Assembly (NCBI GenBank): GCA_001600615.1
Contig: BCKK01000005.1
Coordinates: 248,001-312,000, forward strand
Length of the DNA stretch: 64,000 bases
Direction of reading: 5' to 3'
Origin: Dioszegia crocea
Taxonomy: Eukaryota > Basidiomycota > Tremellomycetes > Tremellales > Bulleribasidiaceae
Numbering within the stretch: position 1 is the first letter of the stretch; each line of letters opens with the position of its first letter. A model generated the notes under the pieces. That model was not told where the DNA came from. It saw nothing but the letters and a program-made list of their open reading frames with translations, and made no database searches. This document shows, piece after piece, positions 55,176 through 64,000 of this stretch. Both the position numbers and the translations under genes were made by a program.

Positions 55176-56600
55176 ATGGGTCCTACACCCCTGCCGCCCT
55201 CTCAAAAGCGCGTCGGAAACCTCACTGCCGGCGCGTTCGATTTCTCATTCGCCACTCCGTCCAAAGGCAAAGGGAAAGGGAAGGAAAAAGAGGCCAGCCG
55301 GCCCCTGGGTCCTATCGGCGGGTTCGGGACTGGAGCATTCCAGACTCCTCAAAGACCTAGCGAGGCGGCGCGAAGACCTACTCAGGCATCAATCAAGAAG
55401 GATGGAGGATGGAATACGGGTTGGGGAGGGGTGATGAGGGGGGCTGTGACGCCTCTTAGGGAGATGTCGGGGACGCCAGGTGTGGGATCGTCATCCTCTG
55501 TGCCAATCTCGGCGTTGGGAAGGGGATTGTTTGGGGAGGTGAAGAAAGAGGAAGGATCGGAGTTTAAGACGCCTAGGAAATTGACTACTCTTACGTCTGT
55601 TATGACGCCATGGACTGTACAGGGACCTCAGGGAGAGAGGCCTTCAACACCTGAGGGTGGATCGGGGAAACGGCGCAGATTGGGAGAACTGGAGGTGCAT
55701 CTGCAGGGGACGAAAGTGAAGGAGGAGAAGGAGGATTTGGGGCGGAGAGTCGCGTTAAGACAGATGGGTGAGGGTGTGAGGTTGGAAGGTGTCGGTCAGG
55801 TTGAGGAGCAGGGGAAGGATGAAGGGGAGAAGGAGATCGGAGTGGGGATCAGTCCGAGGAAAGTTCGGGCAAAGTGGACAGGAAGAGGGTGAGTCCTTTG
55901 CTTTCGGTATTCGGGCATCATGTCTGCTTATAGAGGAGAGAGGAATGGAGCCATTTGTTGGAGTGCACAAGCTGACAGTGACAGCGAACCGCCTCTTGCC
56001 CTCCGACTCAACGCGCTCCTTACTACCCAATCATCCTCCCTCACATTATTTTACACATCACTCCAACACACTCTTCATCCGTCCATCTCAACCCACCGAA
56101 CGCCGACACCAGGAATGAAGCCGCGACCCGAAATCCTCTCGGCTCCCTCGACACTAGAACACATCCGTACGGCCCCACTCCGACTCCGTCTTATTCATCC
56201 TCTTCCACCTAGAGCCCATACAGCACAGCTCTGGCTTGCTTCGGTCCGAGCGTGGCCCAAGCCTTCATCGAGATTACGCGCAACGGGTCAAGAGCAAGTT
56301 GAGGATTGGCCGGAGGAAGTGGTTGTGAACTTTTCGCAGGCGGCGAAGGGCGCGGCTGCGGCTGGAGGTGCTGGGGCAGATATCAAGGTTATCACGGGTC
56401 GGTGGTGGGATCGTGTGGACCGTGGAGCGAGGGGTGATGAGGGAGAAGAAGGGCGGTGGGAGGTTGGGGTATGGACAGAGTGGAGCATGCTGGATATGCC
56501 GTTGGTATCGGCCGAAGGGGAGAGTGAGACGGAGGAGGAGCTAGAAAACGGGTTGAAGGTAGTCTTTGTTAGTCGGTACCTCATCGCCGAAAGGCGGTAG
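55176..56600 (+). CDS. Hypothetical nuclear-looking protein, 442 residues
   Basis: Two exons (55176-55888, 55985-56600) joined in phase with a GCTGACAGTGACAG acceptor. The first half is disordered and basic, with KGKGKGKEKE, several TP/SP sites (FQTPQRP, FKTPRK) and GKRRRLGE, a nuclear-signal-like cluster. The second half looks folded: PLALRLNALLTTQSSSLTLF, LRLRLIHPLPPRAHTAQLWL, VVNFSQA, VGVWTEWSMLDMP and VVFVSRYLIAERR at the C-terminus. The TP/SP sites suggest CDK regulation. No family is recognised with confidence. Confidence 0.72.
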
Positions 56601-56906
56601 GGCTGGCCAAACGTAGATCGGAGCGATATTAGGGTACGTGAGGAGGAAGATCATACCGTATAGCGATAGAGTTAGCCCGTTGTACATACAAACACAGAAG
56701 TCAGATTCACGTCATCATGTAAATTGTATCATAGCCTTCATTCGAGATCCTATCCTGCTGCCTTTCATACAATCGCCCTACTACTCATTTCAACAGGTAC
56801 CCTCACAGACCTACTTTCATTTCTCCTGTCGGGGCACTACCACCACCTCCGTTCCCCTCCTCACCCTTGATCGCGCCCTGTTACTTCGAACCATGCCGCG
56901 CCACAG
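56601..56906. other. Convergent intergenic stretch
   Basis: About 305 bp between the 3' ends of the hypothetical protein gene and the small Gly/Met/Tyr gene. Nothing recognised. Confidence 0.4.
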
Positions 56907-57331
56907 CTAAAAGGGCATCCCATACTATATCTCATCAGCCTATTCCTTTACTGGCTTTAGGGGAGACATCACTCACCATGCCAGAGTAGTAGGGGCTATA
57001 TCCGCCAGCCATCATTCCATAAGGATACATCCCCATACCCATTCCCATTCCGCCCATTCCGCCATACAATGACGCACCGAGACCGTAACCTGCCATTCAG
57101 TCAGCTTAGGCTTTGATCGAAAGGGTGGATACTCACCCATGCCTCCCATTCCCATCATGTAGGGTATACCTAGTCCCCCAGAGTAGTACGAGCCCATCTG
57201 TCAGTGTCAGCTCCAATGTTGCATATGGAACAATGTTGTCGCCCGGATGGCGAAACCCAGGCATGGTATAAGGCGCTGTGACCGGAACTGGAACTCACGG
57301 AAGACATCGGAGACCAGTAGCTACCGTACAT
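56907..57331 (-). CDS. Tiny Gly/Met/Tyr-rich protein (74 residues, four exons)
   Basis: Exons 57299-57331 (33 nt), 57137-57197, 56977-57089 and 56907-56924 (18 nt) splice in phase. They read MYGSYWSPMSSMGSYYSGGL, then GIPYMMGMGGMGYGLG, ASLYGGMGGMGMGMGMYPYG, and end YYSGMYGMPF. Almost the whole protein is Gly, Met, Tyr, Ser and Pro, with no charged residue. Four phased introns with GTGAGT donors and GCTGAC/GCTGAT branches support a real gene despite its size. Such sequences are aggregation- or phase-separation-prone and can coat surfaces. No family is recognised; it has no classical signal peptide. Confidence 0.65.
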
Positions 57332-58164
57332 TTCCGCGCTCTCCTATAGGAATCAAACTGTGCGTTCCTGCCTCGATTGGCTGTCTTCGTTGTACTCCGG
57401 CTCTATGGATGGATCTGCGTCCAAGTACGATCGATCGTGAAGGAGAGGGTGAAGAGGTAGGGATGGGAAAAGTAGAGATGAGTGAGAAAGATCAAGTCGA
57501 GGACGCGGAGGTGGGAGATGGGTGGCAAATGCACTGCCAATCGATCTCGATTGGGGGGTGAGGTGTAATATGCTGCGGTCGTGGTTGAGTGAGTGCGCCT
57601 GGGCGTTGCCGTTTATAACGTTGTAATCCGAGGGTTTCTGATATGTGCCTGTGTGTGTACGTGCGTCTATTGATGCGAAGTGGTGTGTATACGGTGTCTT
57701 GAGCCCAGACGCAAGATCGAGTCACGCTGTATGTCCAATCAGCAGGCACAGAAGCAAGATGGGCAGGGAGAGGGACAAAGGAGTCATACCACGAGGGCGA
57801 GTACAAAGAGGACGATGAGACTGTGTCAGGTGATGAGTAAAGCTTTGAGGAGAGCGTTCGCAAATAGGCACGCGGACAGCGCTATCGAGAACAAAGGAGT
57901 GAGCAATATTGGCCCAGTCCAGAATGTTCGCCCCCTTGCGATATCACCCGGTCGAGATCTCGGACCCCAGGCCAAGTATGTGGCCAAAGTCTGCCTGTGG
58001 TGAGCCCATCAGGTGACTGAGTGAGCGCCAATCGGGTGCAAAGGCGTAAAGGCCCAAATCTTGAAAGCTGCCCAAATATCGATGCCGGCATTTCCCGACA
58101 CCTCATTCCTTACGCTACGCCGCTGAGTCAACAGTTACATACTCACAAGATTGGGGTGGGGGGC
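57332..58164. other. Intergenic region, no supportable gene
   Basis: About 830 bp carrying the promoter of the Gly/Met/Tyr gene and the 3' UTR of the PDI-like gene. Frames at 57492-57863 and 57680-58003 have no motifs or splice support. Confidence 0.4.
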
Positions 58165-60570
58165 CTAGTCGAGTCTACTTCCACTTAACGCATGGCCGCC
58201 ATTCCCATACTTCTCATGCCCATAATGACGGTCATTTCCATAATGATCCCCTCTACCTTCCTTTGGATCTTTACCCAAACATCTGAAAAGTAGACCGACA
58301 AATACTGCGACGGCACCAATGACGGTGCACATTGCTAGTATTGGATGATCGTAGCTGAATTCCTGGCCATGTCAGCATCACCTCGAGTATATCTACAAGG
58401 ACAAAAGGTTTTAACTCACGCTGAGATTTATCAACGTCATAGTTGCGCTATGACTCCCCCACTCCAATGCCGTCTCGGATCGTTTTGGCGGTAAGATCTT
58501 TTGATAGAATCCTTCGAGGACTGAAAAGATTGAGGCGCCTTCGAAGGCTATGGGAGTGTTTTCGAGAGTTAGGTCGTAGTATTCGGATTGCTTCCATGTT
58601 AACTGACATATCCCTGTAAATTGGACTGAAAAGACAGCTTACTGGGGGATCAATGACAACAGCGGCAGGTAGATTCCGCTTCTTAATTCTACACAGTCAG
58701 CTTGCGTTTACAAGTTCTGTGCTGGGTGTAACTCACCCATATGCCTGGCTCATCCAACTCGCCCACCTATCCCCGTCGATCCAAACAAACCACACAGGCT
58801 GATCAAACCGCCTCCCACCGCGTTTCCAAGCCCTCGCAATCTTTTCAAACTGCTCCCTCTCCTTGGCTCCCGTATCTCCACCATGCACCGCGGCTAGGAC
58901 GACCAAGGCCTTGGTGGGCGATTTCATAATTTCCGCATAGTTCGATACGCTGAGTTGCACGAGAGTTGGGTGCATGTGCAGATCGACAAAACGGGAAAGG
59001 GTCTTGGTATCGGTGGGGAATGAGAGTGAAGCGACAGGGCGTGAGGAAGGTGCGGAGAATGCCAAGAGGACGGATGTGGGGGGTGGGTTTGAGATGGTCA
59101 GGTTGGAATAGAGTAAGGGGTCCGAGGTGGTATATGACGGCAGAGCGGATTTTAGGGGTTTCAAGACTGATTTGACGGCGTTCTAATGGTTCAGCTTTTG
59201 GCCGTCTTGTGTTAGGTCAGAGAGCTTACCAGGTCTTCTACGGACGTGTCGAAGTTTTGCAAATAGAGGAAAAAGGCTTCTTCGGAAGTTACGATGTCTT
59301 CGAAATCCTCAATTTTGATCGGTTGGAGGAAAGGCCTACGGTGTCAGCTTCCTCATCCCCGCTTGACTCAGTCCGTACGGAATGCGCAGCTGACCTTTCC
59401 ACAGCCTTCATGGCAAACTTCTTCATTCCTCCGAGATTACGAGCGCCCTTATAATCTTCCGAATTGCCATCTTGCAGACTGGAATGTCAGCTGTAAGGGT
59501 GGAGAAGCTCTTCCAGTCGAAAGCACCCACAGTCTGATGGTGGGATATCCCTTGATATCTGATTTCCGACATAACGCCGGGTTGTTATCACAATTGACAG
59601 CCGCGATGTTCAGCTTGTTCTTCAATGCCCCAGCTAGGGTTTCATAGACTGCCGCTTCGTCAGCGGCAAAAACGCGGCCCAAGACAAGGTCATACCTGGT
59701 CGAAGCTTCTTGCAGCTGTATCGTTAGCTAAAGTACAGTTGCAGCGTTGTAATTTCTGCAGGACTCACTGGCCACACCATGGCGCGTAAAAGTCAACCAG
59801 TACCGGCCCATTCCCCTTCAAAACGTCCAGCTGCGCCTCATCAACCTCCAATACCTTCCCCTCACTGTTCGGCCTTCCGAATCCAGAAGACACAACCTCC
59901 GACTCCAAAGTGGACGTAGCAAGCAATGAGCCCCGAGCAAACGAGGTAGACTGCTCGTCTATCCATTTCGCCAGGTCCGCAGGTGAGCGATCGCCGGAGT
60001 ACGGTGCGAGCTCTTGTCCGTTCGAATAGAGGATGAGGGATGGGTCTGGACATTAGTCTTAGATCGAGGTTGCGAAGGGAGGACGTACAGAACTTGATGC
60101 CGTTCGTATTACAGAGATCTGCCTCGATCAGCTTTCGACTCACCGCAACCGCGATCATAAGTTGATGATGGAAAGGATGACTCACCTCCCTGAGCCAGAC
60201 AATCCACTTGGGCCATATGGAACCCTGTCAACCGTTCCAAATGGTTCTTATCTTTCGCTACCTGTTCCCAAGTCGGTCCAAACGCTCGACAATGTGAACC
60301 TGAGCGGAATCAGCGAGCTCCCGGCGGCGCTCAGCTCACATCTTGGCGAGAAATGCTCGACTAGCCTGGTCCATTAGCTAAAGAGATCCATGCTGAAGTG
60401 ACAGTCGAGTTGAAAAGAGCTCACCATAGTCCTCTCGATACGCTCTCCTTGAAATTTGTCTCTGTCAATTGACGCAATTCGAAGCCATCCTCCGCGTCGG
60501 TGTTGACTGAGTCTGACAAAGCTGAAACGGCCAATGTCAAAGCGACAAGGATGGGATTGACGAGTCTCAT
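58165..60570 (-). CDS. TMX3-like transmembrane protein disulfide isomerase
   Basis: Thirteen exons: 60425-60570, 60340-60365, 60186-60299, 60089-60118, 59769-60045, 59696-59715, 59531-59654, 59395-59478, 59230-59335, 58737-59182, 58643-58688, 58420-58602 and 58165-58362. They encode 599 residues. The signal peptide is MRLVNPILVALTLAVSALSD. Two thioredoxin modules follow: the first with CSHC (~58-61, RCSHCRAFGPTWEQ), the second with FYAPWCGHCKKLRP (~196-199) and KGYPTIRL with its cis-Pro. A ~20-residue membrane helix (MCTVIGAVAVFVGLLF) lies at ~541-560, then a short His/Tyr/Gly-rich cytosolic tail. This is an ER-membrane thiol oxidoreductase for folding secretory proteins. Microexons of 20, 26 and 30 nt split the active-site regions. 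Confidence 0.92.
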
Positions 60571-60798
60571 CCTGCTCTTCGTTGTCCTATCGGGCGGTTG
60601 TATCGATACAGTATGCAATATGTGTCAAGTTCCCTTGTGGATGTTACCAAGGAGCTTCTGGTCGTCGTCGTTGCGGCGATCCCCGGAACCTTTCCCACTG
60701 GGCGATGATGCGGTGATGCGCAGCTGGCTCAGACGGTGTTGTTGTTGTGTCTATCACTCATTTCGCATCAGTAACACATACACACTGATAGAGTCAAT

Positions 60799-62152
60799 AT
60801 GAACATCATCGTGAGTGTTGATTTGGCAAGGCGGCGTCGAAAAAGACGGGCGAAAATGTACAGAGCTGACCACGATCTTTCGCCTTCTCCGACTATCCCA
60901 TCTATCGCTGTCCTATCCAAACTATCGCTCTTCATATCGGCCGCCATATGCGCACTCTTCATCTCTCATCGCATCGAACCGTATCACATGTATTGTGGAC
61001 ACAGGAAACATTATTCGGCCGCACGGTCACGCCCGCCGAGCGGATGAGGCAACATCAGCGATCACTCCAGAAGGCACAAAGGGAGCTTGAGAGGGAGAAG
61101 AGTAAGCTGGAACAGCAGGAGAAGAAGACTATGGCGGATATCAAGAAGAATGCAAAAGCTGGGAACATGGTGAGTCTACCTCTGATGTGGTATCTCAAGG
61201 AGAGCCTCGGGAGGTGGAGGGAAGTTGTAAGAGGTTGTCCGGGTGTGACCGTTTCACTATCGCAGCTGGAAGTCGTATGGTGAAGAAGCCAATACGATTG
61301 CTCAGGCAGGCATCAAGACTTCATGCTGACCTAGGTCTTCTTGACTAATTTATCGATGCTCTCCCATTCCCGTTGATTCCCATTCATTCTCTTCAAATCA
61401 CCCTCCGTTACATTTCTCTACCGATACCCTGCTTCGCCATCCTTCTTTCACCTACGCAGAACGCTTGCAAGATCCTCGCCAAAGATCTTGTCCGAACACG
61501 GCGGTACATGCAGAAGTTCACCCAAATGCGCGTCCAACTCCAGGCGGTCTCACTCCGGATGCAGACTCTGCGGAGTAATGAGCAGATGGCCAGTGCTATG
61601 AAGGGTGCTACGCGGGTCAGTCATCTCAAAGTCTTCATCCTGAGTGGCCAGTTGACAACGATAGGCAATGGGACAGATGAACCGATCTCTAAATCTACCG
61701 CAAATACAGAAAATCATGAATGACTTCGAAAAGGAGTCATCCACGATGGATATGAAAGAGGAGATGATGTCGGATGCGGTGGATGACGCCATGGAGGGAG
61801 AAGATGAGGGTGAGGGGGAAGAAGCGGAAGGTGACAAGATCCTGAAGGAAGTGCTGGATGAAATTGGAATGAGCATGAATGACTCGGTAAGTTTTTCGTT
61901 AATTGGCCTTGATGTGGAAGCGTGAACTGACTTTTTCAGCTTGCCTCTGCACCCACAGTCAATCCGCTAGCGAATGAACCAGTGGCGAACAGCCGAGTGG
62001 CTGTAGCGGAGGGTCTGACGAGCTCGCCAGTTGCGCCTGTGGGTGGCGGGGCAGCGGCAGGTGGTGCGGGTGGTGGCGGTGGAGGAGGGGCACCAATGAG
62101 TAGGGACGAAGAGGCTTTACAGAAGCGATTGGACGCGCTGAGAAGGGATTAA
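60799..62152 (+). CDS. VPS2: ESCRT-III subunit Vps2/Did4 (CHMP2)
   Basis: Five exons (60799-60810, 61005-61169, 61460-61615, 61665-61886, 61940-62152) encode 255 residues. The start MNIIETLFGRTVTPAERMRQ, QRELEREKSKLEQQEKKTMA, NACKILAKDLVRTRRYMQKF, AMGQMNRSLNLPQIQKIMND and MKEEMMSDAVDDAME are the CHMP2/Vps2 helices. The C-terminus DEEALQKRLDALRRD is the MIT-interacting motif that recruits Vps4. Vps2 caps the ESCRT-III filament in endosomal sorting and membrane scission. Exon 1 is only 12 nt, followed by an unusually long 194-nt intron. A Gly/Ala run before the MIM is longer than typical. Confidence 0.95.
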
Positions 62153-62788
62153 GGGCAGGGTCGGGCGAAGATAGGGTCAGGTGGCGGTTGTATAGCATGG
62201 CGTGGGATCGATATCTAGAACACTATATACCCCTAGATCGAACATTGAGATACATCTTCAAACTTGCCGAGTAGCTATGTCTTCCACTGCGCAGACGTCT
62301 CTACCTATCGGTCAACCGTACTCCCTTGCTGGGCACATACTACCTGTACTCGAGTAGCTGTAGATGTCTGCTGCGTGGGCGGTGGCCGGGATGATGGCAT
62401 GCTCCGGACCGGACTTGCCTCTTGTAGCAATTCTCCCCTTTTGATTCCGCTGTTTCTTTATCTGATAAAAATGGTCAAGCAAGCCGAGAGCCGCTCCACC
62501 AAAGATTAGTTACCATCGAAACTCCGCCCTGTCCCTGTCCCCATACCTCATCTCATACCCCGGCTACAGGACTCATACAGTTAGCTATCAGGCTCATAAT
62601 ATTGTCCTTCCACGTAGGAATCTAGGGGGCTAGGTGTCAAGCTAGTACAGAAGGTAATATCTGGATCCCGGTGGATTCGACTCGACTTCGTAGTCCCCCT
62701 CCATCCCTCCCTTCGCCGAGGCACCCTTTCGACATCGGGACTCCGCTCCTCTCGGATCTTCATCAGAGGGTTGTGAGACGTCTCAAGA
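62153..62788. other. Intergenic region upstream of the Zn2Cys6 gene
   Basis: About 635 bp holding the VPS2 3' UTR and the transcription factor promoter. A 146-codon minus-strand frame crosses into the TF gene but has no support. Confidence 0.4.
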
Positions 62789-64000
62789 ATGTCGACACCG
62801 GCAAAGCGGCCCCTCGGTGGAGAGTCGCGTAAGAACCGGTCGGTATCAGGTACTGAGAATGCCGACCTCACACCCGCGACGGGCGGAAGCAGGGATATCG
62901 CCCGAAAGGGAAGTGTGGACAGTGATCGCGAATCCAAGAAGAAGCGAGTCAGTCTGAGTTGTGCGCAGTGTGAGTAGACTTTCCGATGTTCAGTCTCGTG
63001 AGGATCGTGCGGTATGCTCATTGTTCAGGTGCCAAGCGGAAGCAGAAGGTATGTTGACCTCGCTCCTGAACGATGACAGGATCGCTTTCAAGTGTCCGGC
63101 TTCGGTCGCGCGGATCAATGAGGAAGTCAAGCTGACGTTGGTAGTGTAATAGGGAGTTCCCGTGCAATCACTGTAAGTCCCGCTCTAACTCCGTCCGTAC
63201 CTCGACCCATACTGATCTGTCAGGTCTCGGTTAGTCCCATCTCTCACTGACGTGCCTACTCATACTCTGACTCAATACTGACATCACTTAAAGCTCGGAA
63301 AGTACCGGAGTTGTGCGTTCCATATAATCCAACCGCACCACCCGCCGTACCCCTCGATCCGGCAACGTCGGCACGGATCGACAGACTTGAGACTGTGCTC
63401 AGTTTCGTCGTGAGGCATCATGGCGGCCTGTGGGGCTATCGAGATGTCAAAGAGTGGATGCAGGGTGAGTCTCTGCATCTGGTGGTATTGAAGGGATTAC
63501 TGACAACACTCATAGTTGGGACTTTCCAAAAGCTCTTTCCGTCTTCGCCTTCAGGCACACCAAGGCCTTATCCCGATCTTGACTCGGAACGGGAACAAGA
63601 GTTTCGACGAGAGATTAAGTCTCTGCCCCGCCCAGGTGGGAGTGGTGTCAAACATGAGACACCGGCCAAGCAGGATGCGTTTGAGATGGAGCAAAGCCAG
63701 AGTGTAGGTGGGGATGAAGAGAGGTTGGAGCGTTTGGGCGAGATGGAGGGGTTGCCTGAATCGGTAAGTCAAGGTTTCGACAACTGTATAGGATATCTAG
63801 CTGATGGTCCAGATGGAATCACGAGGAAAGGTCAATATCAAACATGATGTGCACGGTACTCCGGCCGAAAACCTACAGCAACTCATTAGAGAGTGCGGGA
63901 TGAGCCCACACAAGGTCAGCTCGACGCGATCATCTTCAGTGTGTGTTCGCAAAAGCTGACATCAACAGCTAGCGGAACTGGTCCAAGAGCTCCCTCCCAA
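62789..64000 (+). CDS. Zn(II)2Cys6 transcription factor, N-terminal part (cut by window edge)
   Basis: Exons 62789-62969, 63029-63048, 63145-63172, 63224-63229 (6 nt), 63294-63464, 63516-63763, 63813-63914 and 63969-64000 (cut). The binuclear cluster is assembled from five exons: ESKKKRVSLSCAQC, AKRKQK, CNREFPCNHC and LARKVPELC. Its spacing is C58-x2-C-x6-C-x5-C-x2-C-x8-C86, canonical for fungal Gal4-type factors. A short linker and a coiled region (DPATSARIDRLETVLSFVV) follow, where these proteins dimerise. The upstream stretch is Ser/Arg-rich. The regulatory domain and target lie beyond the window. Confidence 0.9.

Noticed and set aside
57492..58003. Frames on both strands between the Gly/Met/Tyr gene and the PDI gene
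   Set aside because: Mutually overlapping, without domains or splice signals that improve them.

Overview
This window reads as the nuclear genome of a filamentous or yeast-like fungus, most likely a basidiomycete yeast of the Tremellomycetes type. Almost every gene is cut by many short introns (typically 44-75 nt) with GT donors and a CTGAC/CTGAT-like branch site a few bases before the AG. Proteins carry long Ser/Pro/Gly-rich disordered stretches, and genes are densely packed on both strands. The class assignment is inference from intron style and gene content. I built spliced models by hand, checking reading phase at every junction. Coordinates are window positions, and junctions may be off by a base.

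Layout. 1-5.6 kb: a partial PDCD5-like gene, a caprin-like RGG protein, a PP2C-type mitochondrial phosphatase and complex I subunit NDUFA2. 6.2-8.2 kb: a secreted Thr-rich protein built from many short in-phase exons. 8.4-11.6 kb: a small unknown gene and a CaM-kinase (CMK1-like). 12.3-15.9 kb: a local duplication of two gene families, a DUF1349 protein and a small coiled membrane protein, in the order DUF(-), TM(+), TM(+), DUF(-). 16.3-22.3 kb: eIF1A, thiamine pyrophosphokinase and a RING/SIM ubiquitin-ligase candidate. 22.9-28.9 kb: a 1548-residue PPR protein and an unknown phosphoprotein-like gene. 29.9-38 kb: two tandem RNF216/TRIAD3-type RBR ubiquitin ligases with matching exon structure. 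38.6-41 kb: proteasome alpha5 and an unknown protein.

41.3-46.8 kb is the most accessory-looking part. It holds four intron-less minus-strand genes, each with a disordered body and a short C-terminal cysteine knuckle (C-x(1-2)-C-x4-C). Between two of them lies a 943-bp non-autonomous hAT-like element with a perfect 8-bp target duplication and GGTATA-rich subterminal arrays. 47.7-64 kb returns to core genes: hexokinase, a CaMKK/SNF1-activating-type kinase, prefoldin 6, an unknown nuclear-looking protein, a tiny Gly/Met/Tyr protein, a TMX3-like membrane PDI, ESCRT-III Vps2 and a truncated Zn2Cys6 transcription factor.

Most neighbours are not functionally linked, as is normal for fungi. The most unusual points are: a 2-nt microexon apparently conserved in both DUF1349 paralogues; the four-member cysteine-knuckle cluster with its nested transposon; the tandem RBR ligases; a gene whose stop codon is split by an intron; and a PP2C frame break that only a 17-nt interval, or a normal intron that would remove a catalytic motif, would heal.
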